From: Crambe crambe
Lineage: Eukaryota; Porifera; Demospongiae; Poecilosclerida; Crambeidae
Length of the DNA stretch: 64,000 bases
NCBI GenBank assembly: GCA_963924555.1
Contig: OZ004598.1
Span: 5,244,858-5,308,857, forward strand
Direction of reading: 5' to 3'
Positions 23,020 to 35,880 of the stretch are shown here, piece after piece. Every line of letters begins with the position of its first letter. Position 1 is the stretch's first letter. A program made the translations under genes and the position numbers. The notes under the pieces are model-generated. The model was not told the DNA's origin, did no database searches, and was given only the letters and a program-made list of their open reading frames with translations.

Positions 23020-24186
23020 TTAAGTTATCCTTTTGAGCACAAAAATAACATCATCTAGTGTATAGTAATTTTTGTTCAAATCTCCCTCACTTATGTACGG
23101 AACTCGGCTGACAGCTACTGGCAAATAGCCAAGGGGTTGCAACACTTTCTTCCACAGGGTTGAAACATTCTCTTCCCAGGATGAGTTGGAAAGAGGAAGT
23201 TGTTCAGTAGGGTGGGTTTGGATTGAGTATGTTTCCACTAAAGGCTGATATGGGAGGACAAGGGCTATAATGAGGATCCCACCAGGATGAAGGTTGTCGG
23301 TAATCTGTTTGAGCATGCTCAGAGGGCGGTCACAACGATCTAGCACATTCAAACAGGAGATTACATTGTACATCTGTCCTTTCTGGTGCCATTTATCCAC
23401 ATCTTCAACACTGTGGCAACAAGAAAAACATTTGAAGCTATTGAATAGTGGAACTAGCAACTTGTTATAATACAGGTATTCCTGGCAGTTAAAAAGGGAA
23501 TTGAGTATGGAACAAAAGGGAGTTCAGAGGTCATCATTGGCTGTACTCTGAACATGAAAGGAATTCAAACTTACCAAAAACCTTTCTGTCTCAGCACTCG
23601 CTGCATCACTGTAGAAGTCTCTGTCACATGTACCACTGGAACATCTAGATAAATTTTCAACTTTTCAGTCACATGACCATCACCTGACCCAATGTCAAGG
23701 ACATCGACAAGAGAGTGAGTGCTCATTGATGGTGGCACAGACGAAAGTAGTTTCTTAAGTTGATCTTGAGAGAAAACAAACATCTTCCCCTTTTCAAGTA
23801 AGCTGAAAGAAACATGTTTTTTTTTTTTTTTGTTTAATTGTGTGGTCACTGGGAAAATTACATACCCATTGATGGCCGTTTGGGAGAGAAATAGTCCCAG
23901 AAAGACATTGACCAGGATGTAGATGAATTGAAGACATATGTTGCCTGCTTTTTGTATGCTTTTGGTTATGAAGACTTGTGTCTCTGTATCTGGTTGCAGT
24001 TGAACGAAACGAACAGATAACTCAGGGGGGAGCACTGAAAGATCACACCTGTATAACTGAAATCATCATAGTTTACTGACTTGGTTATGATCATCAACCA
24101 ACCTCCTCTAAAGCTCTTTCTTCTGCACCTTCTTGTTCATACTGGTGCAGAGCATTTTGTAAGAGATACTTTGTACCTGATCTCAT
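23020..24186 (-). CDS. METTL9: METTL9 (DREV), protein-histidine N1-methyltransferase
   Basis: It starts MRSGTKYLLQNALHQYEQEG at 24186. Following exons give LSVLPPELSVRFVQLQPD, a hydrophobic stretch FIYILVNVFLGLFLSQTAING, the SAM site DVLDIGSGDGHVTEKL, then ISCLNVLDRCDRPLSML, LHPGGILIIALVLPYQP and WKKVLQPLGYLPVAVSRV. It ends with the diagnostic YYTLDDVIFVLKRIT. METTL9 makes 1-methylhistidine at HxH motifs of many proteins. The length (about 300) is typical. A T12 tract occurs in an intron at about 23817. The gene is divergent from TMEM64 and convergent with CIAPIN1. Confidence 0.95.
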
Positions 24187-24540
24187 TACGATATAATAAT
24201 GGTTAATAAGTTGCAGCTGGGCCCGGGCGTGGCGCGTCGGATCGGCATATAATTATTATGCAATGACCTTTTGCTGAGTCTGCATTTAAATTTCAATTAA
24301 GCTATGATTATTAATTCCTGTGGTCGTATTTTCGTTTGATGTCCTTTAAGCTTTATCAGCTATAATTATAGCCAACGCCCATTTTGAAGTAATAAAGATG
24401 GAAAGATAGCCCGAGGAAGTTTCATTCCAGTCTCGTCTAAAGTCAAGTCAACTCACAAAGAATATACTGGCTAGCATCTGGTGGCTAGCTACTTGACCAG
24501 GCAGTCCCGCCCGTTTTGGATTTCGGGGTTAGCTACCATC
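24187..24540. promoter_or_regulatory. Head-to-head promoter region, METTL9 / TMEM64
   Basis: There are 354 bp between the two ATG codons. It holds a GC-rich patch (GGGCCCGGGCGTGGCGCG, about 24220-24237) and no CACGTG. Confidence 0.4.
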
Positions 24541-25952
24541 ATGGAGCCTGCTGAAAGCACTAGCAGTACCGAACGTCTGCTAGTTCCTACTCACATGCAA
24601 CCAGTATCTAGCGTTGTAAACTTGGAAACTCTGTCTGACTCTTGTTCAGAAAGCGAGGTAGAGACGAAATCGCGGTCTTCTGGCATTGAAGTTGATTTTG
24701 ATATGCCCATCACAACTACACCAGAAGCTGGCCAATATAGAGACTATGAAGTTGCCCTCAACTTAGAAGGAGCAGGTGATGATTTTGAAACCAGTCAGGA
24801 TTATTCTTCTCTATGTTCAGTCAATTTAAAGGATTATGTTACTGAACTGAACCTATTAACATCTGCAGCTGTCATAGGAGGGAGTATGCCAGGCGGGAAA
24901 GTTGCTATCAATGAACACCAACCCCGTAAGAGATTGGAGTCTTCCATCACAGAAATTGCATGTAATTCAACATACCAGAAACTTAAAAGACTATCTGGTC
25001 CAACTATATTATGCCTGATACTTGCCCTCATAATTTTAATCTGGGGACGGGGTCATGTGTTGCAACTCCTTCAGTGGCTGGAAAATTTGCCTCTACATCA
25101 AAGTCTTCTCGTTTTTATCTGTCTGTTCACTCTAATCTCTTTTCCCTTTGGATTTGGCTACATTATCTTGAACATGATGGCTGGATACCTTTATGGTGTG
25201 CTACATGGACAGCTCATAGTTATGATTTCTGTTGCCGTGGGGATCAGTGTTTCCTTCCTGGCATGCAGAAAGTGTTTCAAGGACTATGCCAAAAGTATCA
25301 TCACTTCCAATGCCTTGCAAGCTGTTTTAAGAGTCATGGAGGGACCCTATGGGTTCAAAGTGATTTTTCTTACCAGATTCACACCTATTCCATTTGGATT
25401 ACAAAACGTCGTATTCGCTGTAAGTTTTTTTTTCAGCTGGTATTAACATGCATTCTGTATAATAGCCTTGATAATGGTTAGTGGTTTTGAGTGCCTCATT
25501 CATTGCTTTTGGTTCATCACCTTCCCAAATCCAATCACCTACACGAAAATTAAATATCTTTTATAAGTGTATTCCATCTTAAATGACGCCTCTCCCAAAC
25601 CCACACCCAACAATAATGCCAACACTCACTGTTAAGAAACCACTGGACGACTAATTATGAACATTCTCTGGTTTGTTTCCAATAGATGACAGGTGTAAGT
25701 TACCTGCATTTTCTTGCTGCCTCTGTGCTTGGTCTACTACCTACCCAAATGCTGAATGCATACATGGGAAGTACTGTCAGAAATATGCAGGAGGTATTGG
25801 CAGACCGTGTGGATGGCTACATCATTCTGGGTATTCAGATAATATTCAGCATTTTTCTGACTCTCTACCTCCTCAATAAGGCCCGCAGAGAACTGGCCAA
25901 ACTCACTCGCTCAATGGATATTGAGTCTAATGCGAGTTCAGTCAATAGATAG
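24541..25952 (+). CDS. TMEM64: TMEM64, VTT/DedA-family membrane protein
   Basis: The ATG at 24541 (MEPAESTSSTERLLVPTHMQ) is preferred to upstream non-ATG starts in frame. A 130-residue acidic cytosolic N-terminus precedes the membrane domain. Visible blocks are GPTILCLILALIILIWGRG, LISFPFGFGYIILNMMAGY, YGVLHGQLIVMISVAVGISV, then FLTRFTPIPFGLQNVVFA. After an intron come MTGVSYLHFLAASVLGLLPT, QMLNAYMGSTVRNMQEVL and IIFSIFLTLYLLNKARREL. RFTPIPFGLQN and GLLPTQxLNxYxGxT are the VTT-domain signature of TMEM64. VTT proteins are ER/Golgi lipid-scrambling or trafficking proteins; TMEM64 is also linked to calcium handling and Wnt signalling. Confidence 0.93.
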
Positions 25953-26080
25953 CAAAATTAATTTTGAATACAGGTATATGTATGTGTGTGTATGTGTCCT
26001 AAACTCTTGAAGAATCAATTCAATCTCTTATTCTCCCAATAAGTATTTACTATAAAGGTTTTTTTTGCCAAATTTTACAA

Positions 26081-26700
26081 TCATGGCTTGATGAAGCCAT
26101 CTTTGTCCATGCGTTTCCTATCTACTGACTTGGACCTTTCGCTTATCCTGTCCAATTCGTTCCCGTTATCACTTCTCCGACGTTTGCCAAGAAGTTTCCT
26201 TGAAGTGATTGCTTCATATCTGGAATGATACGTAGAGATGATGATCATAAAGGGCTTCCTATCAATTATTATAATGTCACCTATCATTGTGCTGCCTAAT
26301 TAAATCCATTGGGAGAGTGTTAACTAAATATTCACTGGGAACTGTTTGTGACTATTGTACTATGGGATAACTCATTAGGGTGGTGGGTGGTGATAATGAC
26401 TCAGAACTTGCAAGTACTGAAGAATTCAGGATGAATTTTGTCTCACCTTTTGGCTACTTCAAGGGCAGATATGGTACCTTCGTCCTCATCACTGTCGCTA
26501 TTGGGTGGTCCTTTCGAGGATTGGTGAGATAGTCTCTGTAGGAAAACAATAACTGCATAGCTGTCGACCATCCAGGACTTCCCTCCAGCCATTATGTCTA
26601 GGATTTTTTTTGCTCATTTACAGAGTTCATTTGTAGTGGTACGGCCATAGCTACCATCTAGGGGCAATGCCCTCCAGTAACCAGTACTGTTATTCAAACT

Positions 26701-26733
<33 letters not shown>

Positions 26734-26793
26734 AGATATACCAACTGAATCACTAGAGAGAGAGAGAGGGAGAGAGAGATGTGGTATTTCCAG

Positions 26794-26828
<35 letters not shown>

Positions 26829-27618
26829 CAAACAACAAAAACATAAAAAAAAACTCTGAAAGGTGGTACGGTCATGGCCATACCATCTGTATGGTAACTC
26901 TGAAAGGTGGTACGGTCATGGCCATACCATCTGTATGGTAACTCTGAAAGGTGGTACGGTCATGGCCATACCATCTGTATGGTTGAGTTATTATGAAGTT
27001 ACAGTATATACACACACTAAATAACTGGAAGGCAGCAGCTGCTTACTTCATGTGACTAGTCTATAGCAATCATAATAGCTATGATTATAATATTAATTCC
27101 AAATCCGTAAATTGTCCAGGATTTTACTTCCAGGTTGGCAGGTATGTATAATATTATGTAGGAGCTACTATACTCCCCAATAAGTTGGCCTGCTACTCTA
27201 AAAACAATAGTATCTCTATGGAAACAAACCTCTATTTCTTTATTGAATTTATTATAAGAGAATCTTCCAAATTTGTTCAGATTCTCACATTCTGCAAAGC
27301 TACAGTTTACCACTTGAACCCTCTGAGATCTAAACAGATGTATGAAGAACGGTCAACAAGACCTCTTTGCCTTTCCAATAATAAGAGCATGATCATATGG
27401 CATACCCCTCTGGTGCAGATGGCAATGGAATATTGGGAGAAGTCCATTTTTCTATTAGAGCCCCTGACCCATCAGATTCATCTTTATCAAAAGGCTGAGA
27501 TACCCTCCTCATAAACTGCAAGAAATCACAATTGATATTCTAATCACCAAGGCCTAATGTTACAGACCTTCATTTGGGCTAAATTTTTAGAAAGAGTTTT
27601 CTTAGAAGGGTTAGCCAT
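26081..27618 (-). CDS. MPHOSPH6: MPHOSPH6 (exosome-associated phosphoprotein)
   Basis: It starts MANPSKKTLSKNLAQMK at 27618, and the next exon continues FMRRVSQPFDKDESDG. Later small exons include a piece with FGRFSYNKFNKEIE (about 27240-27290; the family block is FGRxSFxxFNxEIE). Downstream come SKGPPNSDSDEDEGTISALE with VAKR, then after an intron YEAITSRKLLGKRRRSDNG, ending DKDGFIKP at 26081. MPHOSPH6 is a small nucleolar cofactor of the exosome/MTR4 for 5.8S rRNA 3' maturation. The middle exons were only partly resolved by eye, so the internal structure is provisional. Introns contain the CA/GA microsatellites and a 44-bp tandem repeat. Confidence 0.85.
26703..26823. repeat. (CA)n, (GA)n, (CA)n microsatellites in MPHOSPH6 intron
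   Basis: Three dinucleotide tracts lie close together: CA at about 26703-26732, GA at about 26755-26780 and CA at about 26798-26824. Confidence 0.95.
26852..26983. repeat. Three exact copies of a 44-bp tandem repeat
   Basis: Units begin at 26852, 26896 and 26940, each starting aactctgaaaggtggtacgg and ending accatctgtatggt. The unit has an internal inverted repeat (ggta...tacc around tcatggcca). A diverged relative (gtggtacggccatagctacc) sits at about 26635, which may be the source sequence. Confidence 0.95.
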
Positions 27619-27958
27619 GATGAAAAATACCACGTGGCTTAATTATTACGTAATAATAATAGAAACGCTAAAAATAAACCCGCGACGGTAGTGCGCATGC
27701 GTGCGCATCCTTTTTAGAAGTATTTGCGCATATGACGTAATATAAACGCTAAAAATAGTGACCGACAAACCAATCAAGTTACCGGTAGCAAATGCTGCAT
27801 AGTAACGCCATAGTAACGCCATAGTTTCCTTAGCAACAGATCGTTCAAAAGTTTGACAGGTTTCGCCCAGTTTCCAGTGCGTGGCATTTTGAGTAAAACC
27901 AAGTCTCCTTGTGTTGATTTTTTACCAGTTCACTTGCTCAACATAACTATTTATCAGA
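27619..27958. promoter_or_regulatory. Head-to-head promoter, MPHOSPH6 / beta-tubulin
   Basis: There are 340 bp between starts. The E-box CACGTG is at 27631-27636, 13 bp from the MPHOSPH6 ATG. An NRF1-like TGCGCATGCGTGCGCAT tract lies at 27692-27708. The phrase aaacgctaaaaata occurs at about 27663 and 27746, and tagtaacgccatagt is duplicated near 27800. Confidence 0.5.
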
Positions 27959-29612
<1,654 letters not shown>

Positions 29613-29825
29613 AAGCTCCCTATCTACCCTAACACAGATTCTTGACTTTTATTTTAACCCCCTTGCTTGACACTTATTATATTGTACTTGTTGTGGTAGC
29701 AACAGGTTAGGCCTTTCATAATAAAGAAAAGTTATTTTTAACAGCTATTGTTGCTATAAGCGAGCGTCCCAATGAGAATGGAGCTGTGTAGTTATAGAAA
29801 ACCAATACATAAAAAGTGAAAGAAG

Positions 29826-31198
29826 CTACTTAACACCCCACACTTCCTCAAAAGCACAACAGAGTTTTGTACAAGTCAAAGCTGCAGAAAGTGGATAGCC
29901 ACTAATGGACACCTCCTTCTCAACATAATCCACTTCAATCTGGAGTAAATAAAAATAAAAGCTAAAAAGCTAAGTGATACCCCAAGAATAATGTAACTGC
30001 ACACCTTTCCATGAGCCATTGCTCCCACCACAAACACAGTAGGCTCATCTTTGATCAGTCTTCTTACATCCACCATTTCGTCTGAATGATACGAAGTCCC
30101 TATCTTGGCACACCCTGTAGGCAAATGATCAGTCACTGGATTCTTAATAACCTGCATAATAAATTCATTGAAACTGTTAATCTGGTGATATTATAATTAT
30201 GCTGATAACCTTGTTGATCTGGAAAAACACACACTATCATACCAGCTTGTCTTTTCATTTGTTATTAATCGATCAGAACACAGAGACACATTTCTCAAAA
30301 CAACCCTAACTCACTTTCATTAGCTTCATGGGACCGTCATCAGCATGTATGCTCAATTTGTGCAACAACTGTACTACAAATAACATAACAAAAAATATTT
30401 TAATTACAATGAGCATTACAATCTTATAATAGCATACACAATAATACACCACCCACATCCAGGGTATTTATTATTGTAATTGTACCACCATTCAGATAGT
30501 AAAATGTGATTCTGAAAGGGATCCATCAACAAGACAGTAGCCTATTCCAGCTTCATTCATGCAAATAATTAATTACTAGTTACACTACCCACTGTTTTTG
30601 TTTGGGGGTCACTATAGAGACAACATGCCTAATTATTATAGGAGCACCATGTCAAGGGTATTTGTTTCTTACCAATAAGTCCACAAAACCGTTTAAAGGT
30701 TCTTGGTATGCGCAGATGAGGATTGACTTCTATCAGAACATTCTTAGCAGTGTGAATGTAGATCTGTAGCATGCCTGCTCTGTTGAGGGGACTGTCCAGT
30801 AACATCATCAGGCACTGGTGTGTAATGTCAGGACGGGATGAGGACACTTCACGACCATGTTTAGTCAGTTCTCTTCTGTGGTCCTCTCCATTCATGAGCT
30901 CAAATCGTTTACCGATCTGAAATAAAGTATCAATTTCAACCTCGTTATAACACAACTGGTCATAATGTTTTTTTATTTTACTACTAATAACTTTCACCAT
31001 AATATGACTGCCCTCCAAGTGTTCATAACGTTAGGACCTCACCTTTATGGTTTCCAAGGATGCATTCTCTAAGACCACTATCAGTCTCTTTTGACTGTCC
31101 TTTTCCGCTAAAGTGCGGGGAATCTTTTTCGGTTTTGAGGTATCTATTTCACTTTCGTACTCATTTCTGATCTTTCTTTTTCTCTTTCCTTCAGACAT
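29826..31198 (-). CDS. EMG1: EMG1 / NEP1, 18S rRNA pseudouridine N1-methyltransferase
   Basis: It starts [19 protein letters not shown] at 31198, with a basic N-terminus then [15 protein letters not shown]. Later exons give [60 protein letters not shown] and [10 protein letters not shown]. Then come [32 protein letters not shown] and the last exon [20 protein letters not shown], ending EEVWGVK at 29826. It is a SPOUT-class enzyme that modifies the hypermodified m1acp3-psi of 18S rRNA and assembles small ribosomal subunits. All core blocks are intact. It is head-to-head with ORC6 with only 57 bp between starts. Confidence 0.96.
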
Positions 31199-31255
31199 CT
31201 TGACACGTGGGTGCGCATAATATGGAATAAATGGGCATTATTTAGAGTAAGAGTA
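31199..31255. promoter_or_regulatory. 57-bp shared promoter, EMG1 / ORC6
   Basis: CACGTG is at 31204-31209, five bases upstream of the EMG1 ATG. Both genes must start transcription within or beside this segment, so 5' UTRs are very short or overlap the other gene. If ORC6 used the upstream in-frame ATG at 31211, the gap would shrink to 12 bp. Confidence 0.5.
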
Positions 31256-32192
31256 ATGGAGCAGTTGAAGGAATATTTGAAGCGTTTGCGTGTCTCTGCT
31301 GAGGTGAGCAGGCTGGCAATGGAGTATTTCAGACTCAGTGAACTGAAGTGTCCTAGAGGATCCTTGTCTTCAGCGAGTCAGGCCATTATATGCATAGAAT
31401 TGGCATCAAATCAAAAGAGAGAGCCCCTGGAAAAGGTAAATAATTAACTTACAATCAGGCTAACATAGTACTACTGTACAGAAAGAGATTCAAAAGTGGT
31501 CAGGACTGCAGCCGAAGGCCTATCTCAGGTCCTACCAGATGGTGGAGAAACTGCTTGGTTTATCCTCCTCCCTGACAGTGCAGGAGTTGGCTGTGAGACT
31601 CAGTCTTTTGGAAGCTGTGGGCCTAGCAGAGGAGATTTTGGGAAGATACAGAAAAATGGTCAATGAGAAATATTCTTCGTCACAAAGGGAGGGACTGGAC
31701 TTGCACAAACCCTTGTACACAGCTTGTGCTCTGTACTGCAGCTGCAAGTATGGTCTATTACTTTTATCTATTTTGATGTGGTGATATATATTTTTTTGTT
31801 ATCAACCAGATTACTGAAGATTCGTTGTAATAGGAGTCAATTCCTGAGCAATGGGATGACCACTCTAGCATTATTTCAGAATGTTTTGGACGAGATGAAC
31901 AAACTCTCTCCTGAGAACCCAGGTAGATTATCTTTTCAATGAGGAGGTGGAAAGATAAATTCTCTTCTTTTTAGAGGAATTTTCAAGACGTGGGAAGAAA
32001 AGGAGAGCTGAAGAAGAACTTGAAGAGGAAGACAGCGTGGAGTTACGGAAGGAACCAAGTCATCGAAGGATAATCCAGAGAGAAAGGCTCCACGATAGGA
32101 TTCTCAGCAGCCCAATGACTAAGGAGTATCTGGAGTGGAAGGAAAAAACCATCAGAGAAGCTAGAGAAGAATTAAAGCGTCAAAAAGTCTAG
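31256..32192 (+). CDS. ORC6: ORC6, origin recognition complex subunit 6
   Basis: It starts MEQLKEYLKRLRVSAEVSRL. The fold of ORC6 is two TFIIB-like helical domains, and both are seen: MEYFRLSELKCPRGSLSSAS through IICIELASNQ, then WSGLQPKAYLRSYQMVEKLL, LTVQELAVRLSLLEAVGLAE and KPLYTACALYCSCK, followed by LLKIRCNRSQFLSNGMTTLA. The C-terminal part is charged and ends KEYLEWKEKTIREAREELKR, equivalent to the conserved C-terminal helix with YxEWK that binds ORC3. It helps load MCM at replication origins. Introns are very short (about 45-90 bp). Confidence 0.93.
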
Positions 32193-32205
32193 CCAATAAA
32201 TTTAC

Positions 32206-32222
32206 TAGTCTCGCGGGCCAGA
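32206..32222. repeat. Solo terminus of the TAGTCTCG element family
   Basis: TAGTCTCGCGGGCCAGA matches the end of the hairpin element at 45090-45149, but I found no opposing terminus nearby. This suggests a broken copy in the 3' UTR of ORC6. Confidence 0.5.
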
Positions 32223-32444
32223 TTCGAGATGTTTTGACTGGACATTGGTGATATCCTGCAAAGCATGCTTTGTATGGCCGATTCTAAATCTATTCATTAA
32301 AATTAATCATTAAAAATTTAAAGCTAGTCTAGCTCATTCTAAATTTTACTGTACGTAATAACTATTACATAATACGTACATTTATGATCTTTACCGGTAT
32401 ACCATCTACAATCGTATTGACGATCCTGTGCCAAATCAATATCA

Positions 32445-34712
32445 ATGGAGGAGAGAAAGAGGGCAGTGCCTATACAGAGCTCACATTACGCCGTCAAGAA
32501 AAAAGTAATTGTATTATGCTTGAATAATTTATTAAGTAGTGATTATAATTCTGTAGATGAAATTGGAAACAAGCAGGAAGAAAAAACCAGGATTTGATGA
32601 TGAAATCTTCAATGAAACGACCTACTACATCAAGGATGGTTTGTTTGAAGAACAATAGAAACCTATTATACCCCAGTATCGAATTGGACCAGTAGATCCC
32701 TTGATACAGGGAGGGATTCCACCTTTTCTTCTGGGTCTGACTGCATAATAATTGTATAAAATATACAGGGCTACGATACGTGAATCCATATTACTTCACC
32801 TTCACCACATATGCCAAGGGGAGGTGGGTGGGATCAACCGTGTACGATGTATTTTGCAGAGAGTTTCAATCAGAGAGTCCAGAGTACTATGTAAGTTAAT
32901 GCACTTTTCATTTGTGCACTACTCTTGATTTATTGTGGTCCACAGGAGAGTGCTATTAAAGCTGGAAAAGTGACAGGTGAGTCTAATTCAGGACCTGTGG
33001 GAAAACTCATTATTCCATTGGTCCTGCTTAGTGAATGGCAGAACTGCTACTAGAGACACAGTCATAGAGGACAATGCTTTGATTTGCCATCGTGTCCATC
33101 GCCACGAGCCTCCAGTGACTGCCAAACCTCTCACCATCATCCACCAAGACAAGGACTTGGTGATCTTGGACAAACCATCCTCCATACCAGTATGTACACT
33201 CTCACTTATCGATTAATGGAATGGAATGTTCTGTAGATTCATCCATGTGGGCGGTATAGGCACAACACCATTGTGTTCTTATTGGGGAGAGAATACAACT
33301 TGAGAAATCTTCACAGTATGATCCTCTCTCTCCCTTCCCCCTTTTAAGAGTTAATCTCTCTCTCCCTCTCTACCTCCAGCTGTGCACAGACTGGATCGAC
33401 TCACTTCAGGACTACTAATCCTGGCAAAGTCCATCCATCGAGCTCAAGAGCTGGCAGAGGAGATCCGGGAGAGAACCGTTACTAAAGTATATGTCTGCAG
33501 GGTACAGGGAGAGTTCCCGAGGTAATTGGGGATGATCCTTATTAGAAATGCTCGCTGGTTGCTGGCAAGTTCCCACTCAAGGGGTTCCCACTCAAGGGGT
33601 TCCCACTCAAGGGGTTCCCACTCAAGGGGTGCTCACTGGTGGATTTTTGTTTCTATTCCATGTGTAGTTCTCCTGTTGAGTGCACTCAACCGATTCTTGT
33701 CTTCTCACACAAGTTGGGTTTGTCCAGAGTTGATACTGAGGGCAAGCCTTGCAGCACTTGCTTCACTCGGCTCTCTTACAATGGAGAAACTAGTGTTGTT
33801 CAATGTGAGCTGTATAGTTACCTCTCTCTTATTATATATTATTACTGTCCACTTTTAAAATCACCATCTGTATGACTGTGCTGTGGGTGGTCAATTATTT
33901 AGGTGAACCCAAAACAGGACGAATGCATCAGATACGAGTCCACCTCCAATGGCTTGGTAAGAAACACCATCTAAATAATTAGCTATAATTCCTGTTCTTT
34001 CAGGATATCCTATAGTGAATGACCCTCTTTACAATCATCCATCATGGAGATGTGGTGAAGGTTATAATCATCCATCACAGAGATGTGGCAAAGGTGCTAA
34101 TAAGAGTCCTTGCATTGGCACTGGTGCTGGTGACAGTAGCAAGGCCGATGGTGGTACTAGCAAGGCCGATAACAGTGTTGACAAGAGAAGTGATAAAGAT
34201 GGTGACAAAAGTGAAAGAGGGAAGAAGTTTGAAAAGGAGCTAGATGAGCAGCCTTATTTGGAGAGAGTTGTCAGTGGAATTATCCAGAGCAGACTTGGAT
34301 TGACTTCTAAGGTGGTATCTTGTAGAAAAGGGAGCGAGGAGGGAGTTACAGAAAATGGAGGAGGAGAAGTGAAAGTAGAAGATAGTGATGGAAGTGGCAA
34401 AGACAAACAAATCAGAAAGGACACTAGTGACAGGACTACTGATGAGAAGCTGTGGAGAATAGATTCATCATCATCCGCTACTTCTGAGAAACGTTCTGAT
34501 GATATTGATTGCACGGAATGCAACCTCTCCAGACCTATCCCTTCTCCTAAAGATCTAGTCATGTACCTACACGCCCTCTCCTACAAGGTAATTAGTCTTT
34601 CTTAGGCCACTAATATCATTAGAGCCTTATTTCTTTATATGCATAGGGCAAGGGGTGGTCCTTCTCTACATCCATGCCTGACTGGGCTCACCCTGAGTGG
34701 AACTCTAGCTAG
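32445..34712 (+). CDS. RPUSD2: RPUSD2-like RNA pseudouridine synthase
   Basis: It starts MEERKRAVPIQSSHYAVKKK. Then come NETTYYIKDGLRYVNPYYFT, VYDVFCREFQSESPEYY, the S4-like ESAIKAGKV..VNGRTAT, and the synthase core KPLTIIHQDKDLVILDKPSS, then IHPCGRYRHNTIVFLL. The catalytic motif is VHRLDRLTSGLLILAKS (D of HRLDRLTSG is the nucleophile), followed by CRVQGEFP, GLSRVDTEGKPCSTCFTRLS, EPKTGRMHQIRVHLQWLGYP and IVNDPLYNHPSW. About 150 residues of Lys/Asp/Glu/Ser-rich insert follow, then LVMYLHALSYKGKGWSFST and a WAHPEW ending. It is a RluA-family enzyme. The stop codon at 34710-34712 lies inside the target duplication of a transposon. Confidence 0.92.
33570..33629. repeat. Four copies of a 15-bp repeat in an RPUSD2 intron
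   Basis: Unit ttcccactcaagggg runs four times without change. Confidence 0.95.
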
Positions 34713-34717
34713 TCAGG

Positions 34718-35107
34718 TAGCCTCGTTCCCAGGCCCCTCCCACGAAGAAGGAGAGGGCCTGGTACAGACTGTTTGCGCATGCTCTATTTTCCCAGAAAAT
34801 CTGGGAATCCGTATATCTTTGTAAAGCACTCAGCATATCTAAGCAGTAAACTTCTAATGTCGCGAACGTCAAACGGATAAGCTTAACCTTTGACCTTTCT
34901 TTGCCACTTGATTTGACATGTGGTTTCCCAGCTATCACGCGGCAAGCCGTATTTGTGGTCCGTAATATTTCTCCGTTTTGAATCCACGTAGATTAAACAA
35001 TGTGCGGAGAAATTTACTGAAATATTTACGGAAAAGTTAGCGCATGCGCAAACAGTCTGTACCAGGCCCTCTCCCTTCTTCGTGGGAGGGGCCTGGGAAC
35101 GAGGCTA
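34718..35107. mobile_element. 390-bp TIR element of the TAGYCTC family, 9-bp target duplication
   Basis: Terminal inverted repeats of about 66 bp begin TAGCCTCGTTCCCAGGCCCC and end with the reverse complement at 35107. The two arms differ at only a couple of positions. CTAGTCAGG flanks both sides (34709-34717 and 35108-35116), an exact 9-bp duplication. It carries no coding capacity. Long TIRs plus a 9-bp duplication fit a non-autonomous Mutator-like (MULE) element; the superfamily is inferred. Confidence 0.9.
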
Positions 35108-35184
35108 CTAGTCAGGTAGCCTTTTATTTTCATGAAATAATCCACACAGTAATTTTTTTTTTTTAAATAAGCAATTCAATTTAC

Positions 35185-35880
35185 TTACTGACTTCTTTTT
35201 CTTTTTCTGCGTGATTTGACTATCTGTGAAGAGCTGATCTTATGACTACTACCCTTTTCCCACTGTTCCAGTTGGCTTGTTGCCTGCTGTCCCAAACGAA
35301 ACAGCACTCTTTCTGTCTCATCAAGCTTGAGAGTCAGAAAATAAGTATCAGCTTGAAAGGCGTTCTGAGAATTGTCCATGATGTGTCGAAACCGATTAAG
35401 AAATGTTTCTAGTAGACTCTTTGAGAGATCTCTCCTTTTGAGGTGCTCAAAACACAGTAACTTCATTCCCAGTTTGTAATAGTATGGTCCCAGCTTATAG
35501 AGATCCACTACCTTGGCCTCTGCACTCAGTATATCCCTTTCTCCCTCCTTGTAAGATTTTGGTAATTCAACACTCACTATCTGTCTTTTTCGAGAGCCCA
35601 GGACCTTGGCAAGCCAGAAAGGTAGTTCTAATTTTAAGTCTGCCTCGAGGTGCTCGCTGTTGGAGCTGGGGTTGAGGAAGCCAAGCCTGTATACGGGTTG
35701 CTCGAACTTGACTGGCACTCTCTGTTGAGAGGCAAGGATGTCATCTATGCTAAAGTAGTTGTCTGTGGATGGGAAGGGGAGCGTTGAAGTAGAAGTGAAG
35801 AAGGAGGTAGCGGACGGTGTGGCCAGGGGAGAGAAGCTTTGGCCATCAGAGAAGTCTTGAGAACTGGCCGAGTAACTCAT
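35185..35880 (-). CDS. GINS3: GINS3 (PSF3), replicative helicase subunit
   Basis: It is a single-exon gene of 231 residues, unusual among its intron-rich neighbours. After a Ser/Thr-rich N-terminus it reads YFSIDDILASQQRVPVKFEQ, then LELPFWLAKVLGSRKR, VSVELPKSYKEGERDILSAE, VVDLYKLGPYYYKLGM and FLNRFRHIMDNSQNAF. The tail is basic (SRRKRKRSQ). These are the A-domain hallmarks of PSF3, part of the CMG helicase (CDC45-MCM-GINS). The N-terminus is about 20 residues longer than in vertebrates. Confidence 0.96.
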   Translation of the reverse strand: MSYSASSQDFSDGQSFSPLATPSATSFFTSTSTLPFPSTDNYFSIDDILASQQRVPVKFEQPVYRLGFLNPSSNSEHLEADLKLELPFWLAKVLGSRKRQIVSVELPKSYKEGERDILSAEAKVVDLYKLGPYYYKLGMKLLCFEHLKRRDLSKSLLETFLNRFRHIMDNSQNAFQADTYFLTLKLDETERVLFRLGQQATSQLEQWEKGSSHKISSSQIVKSRRKRKRSQ

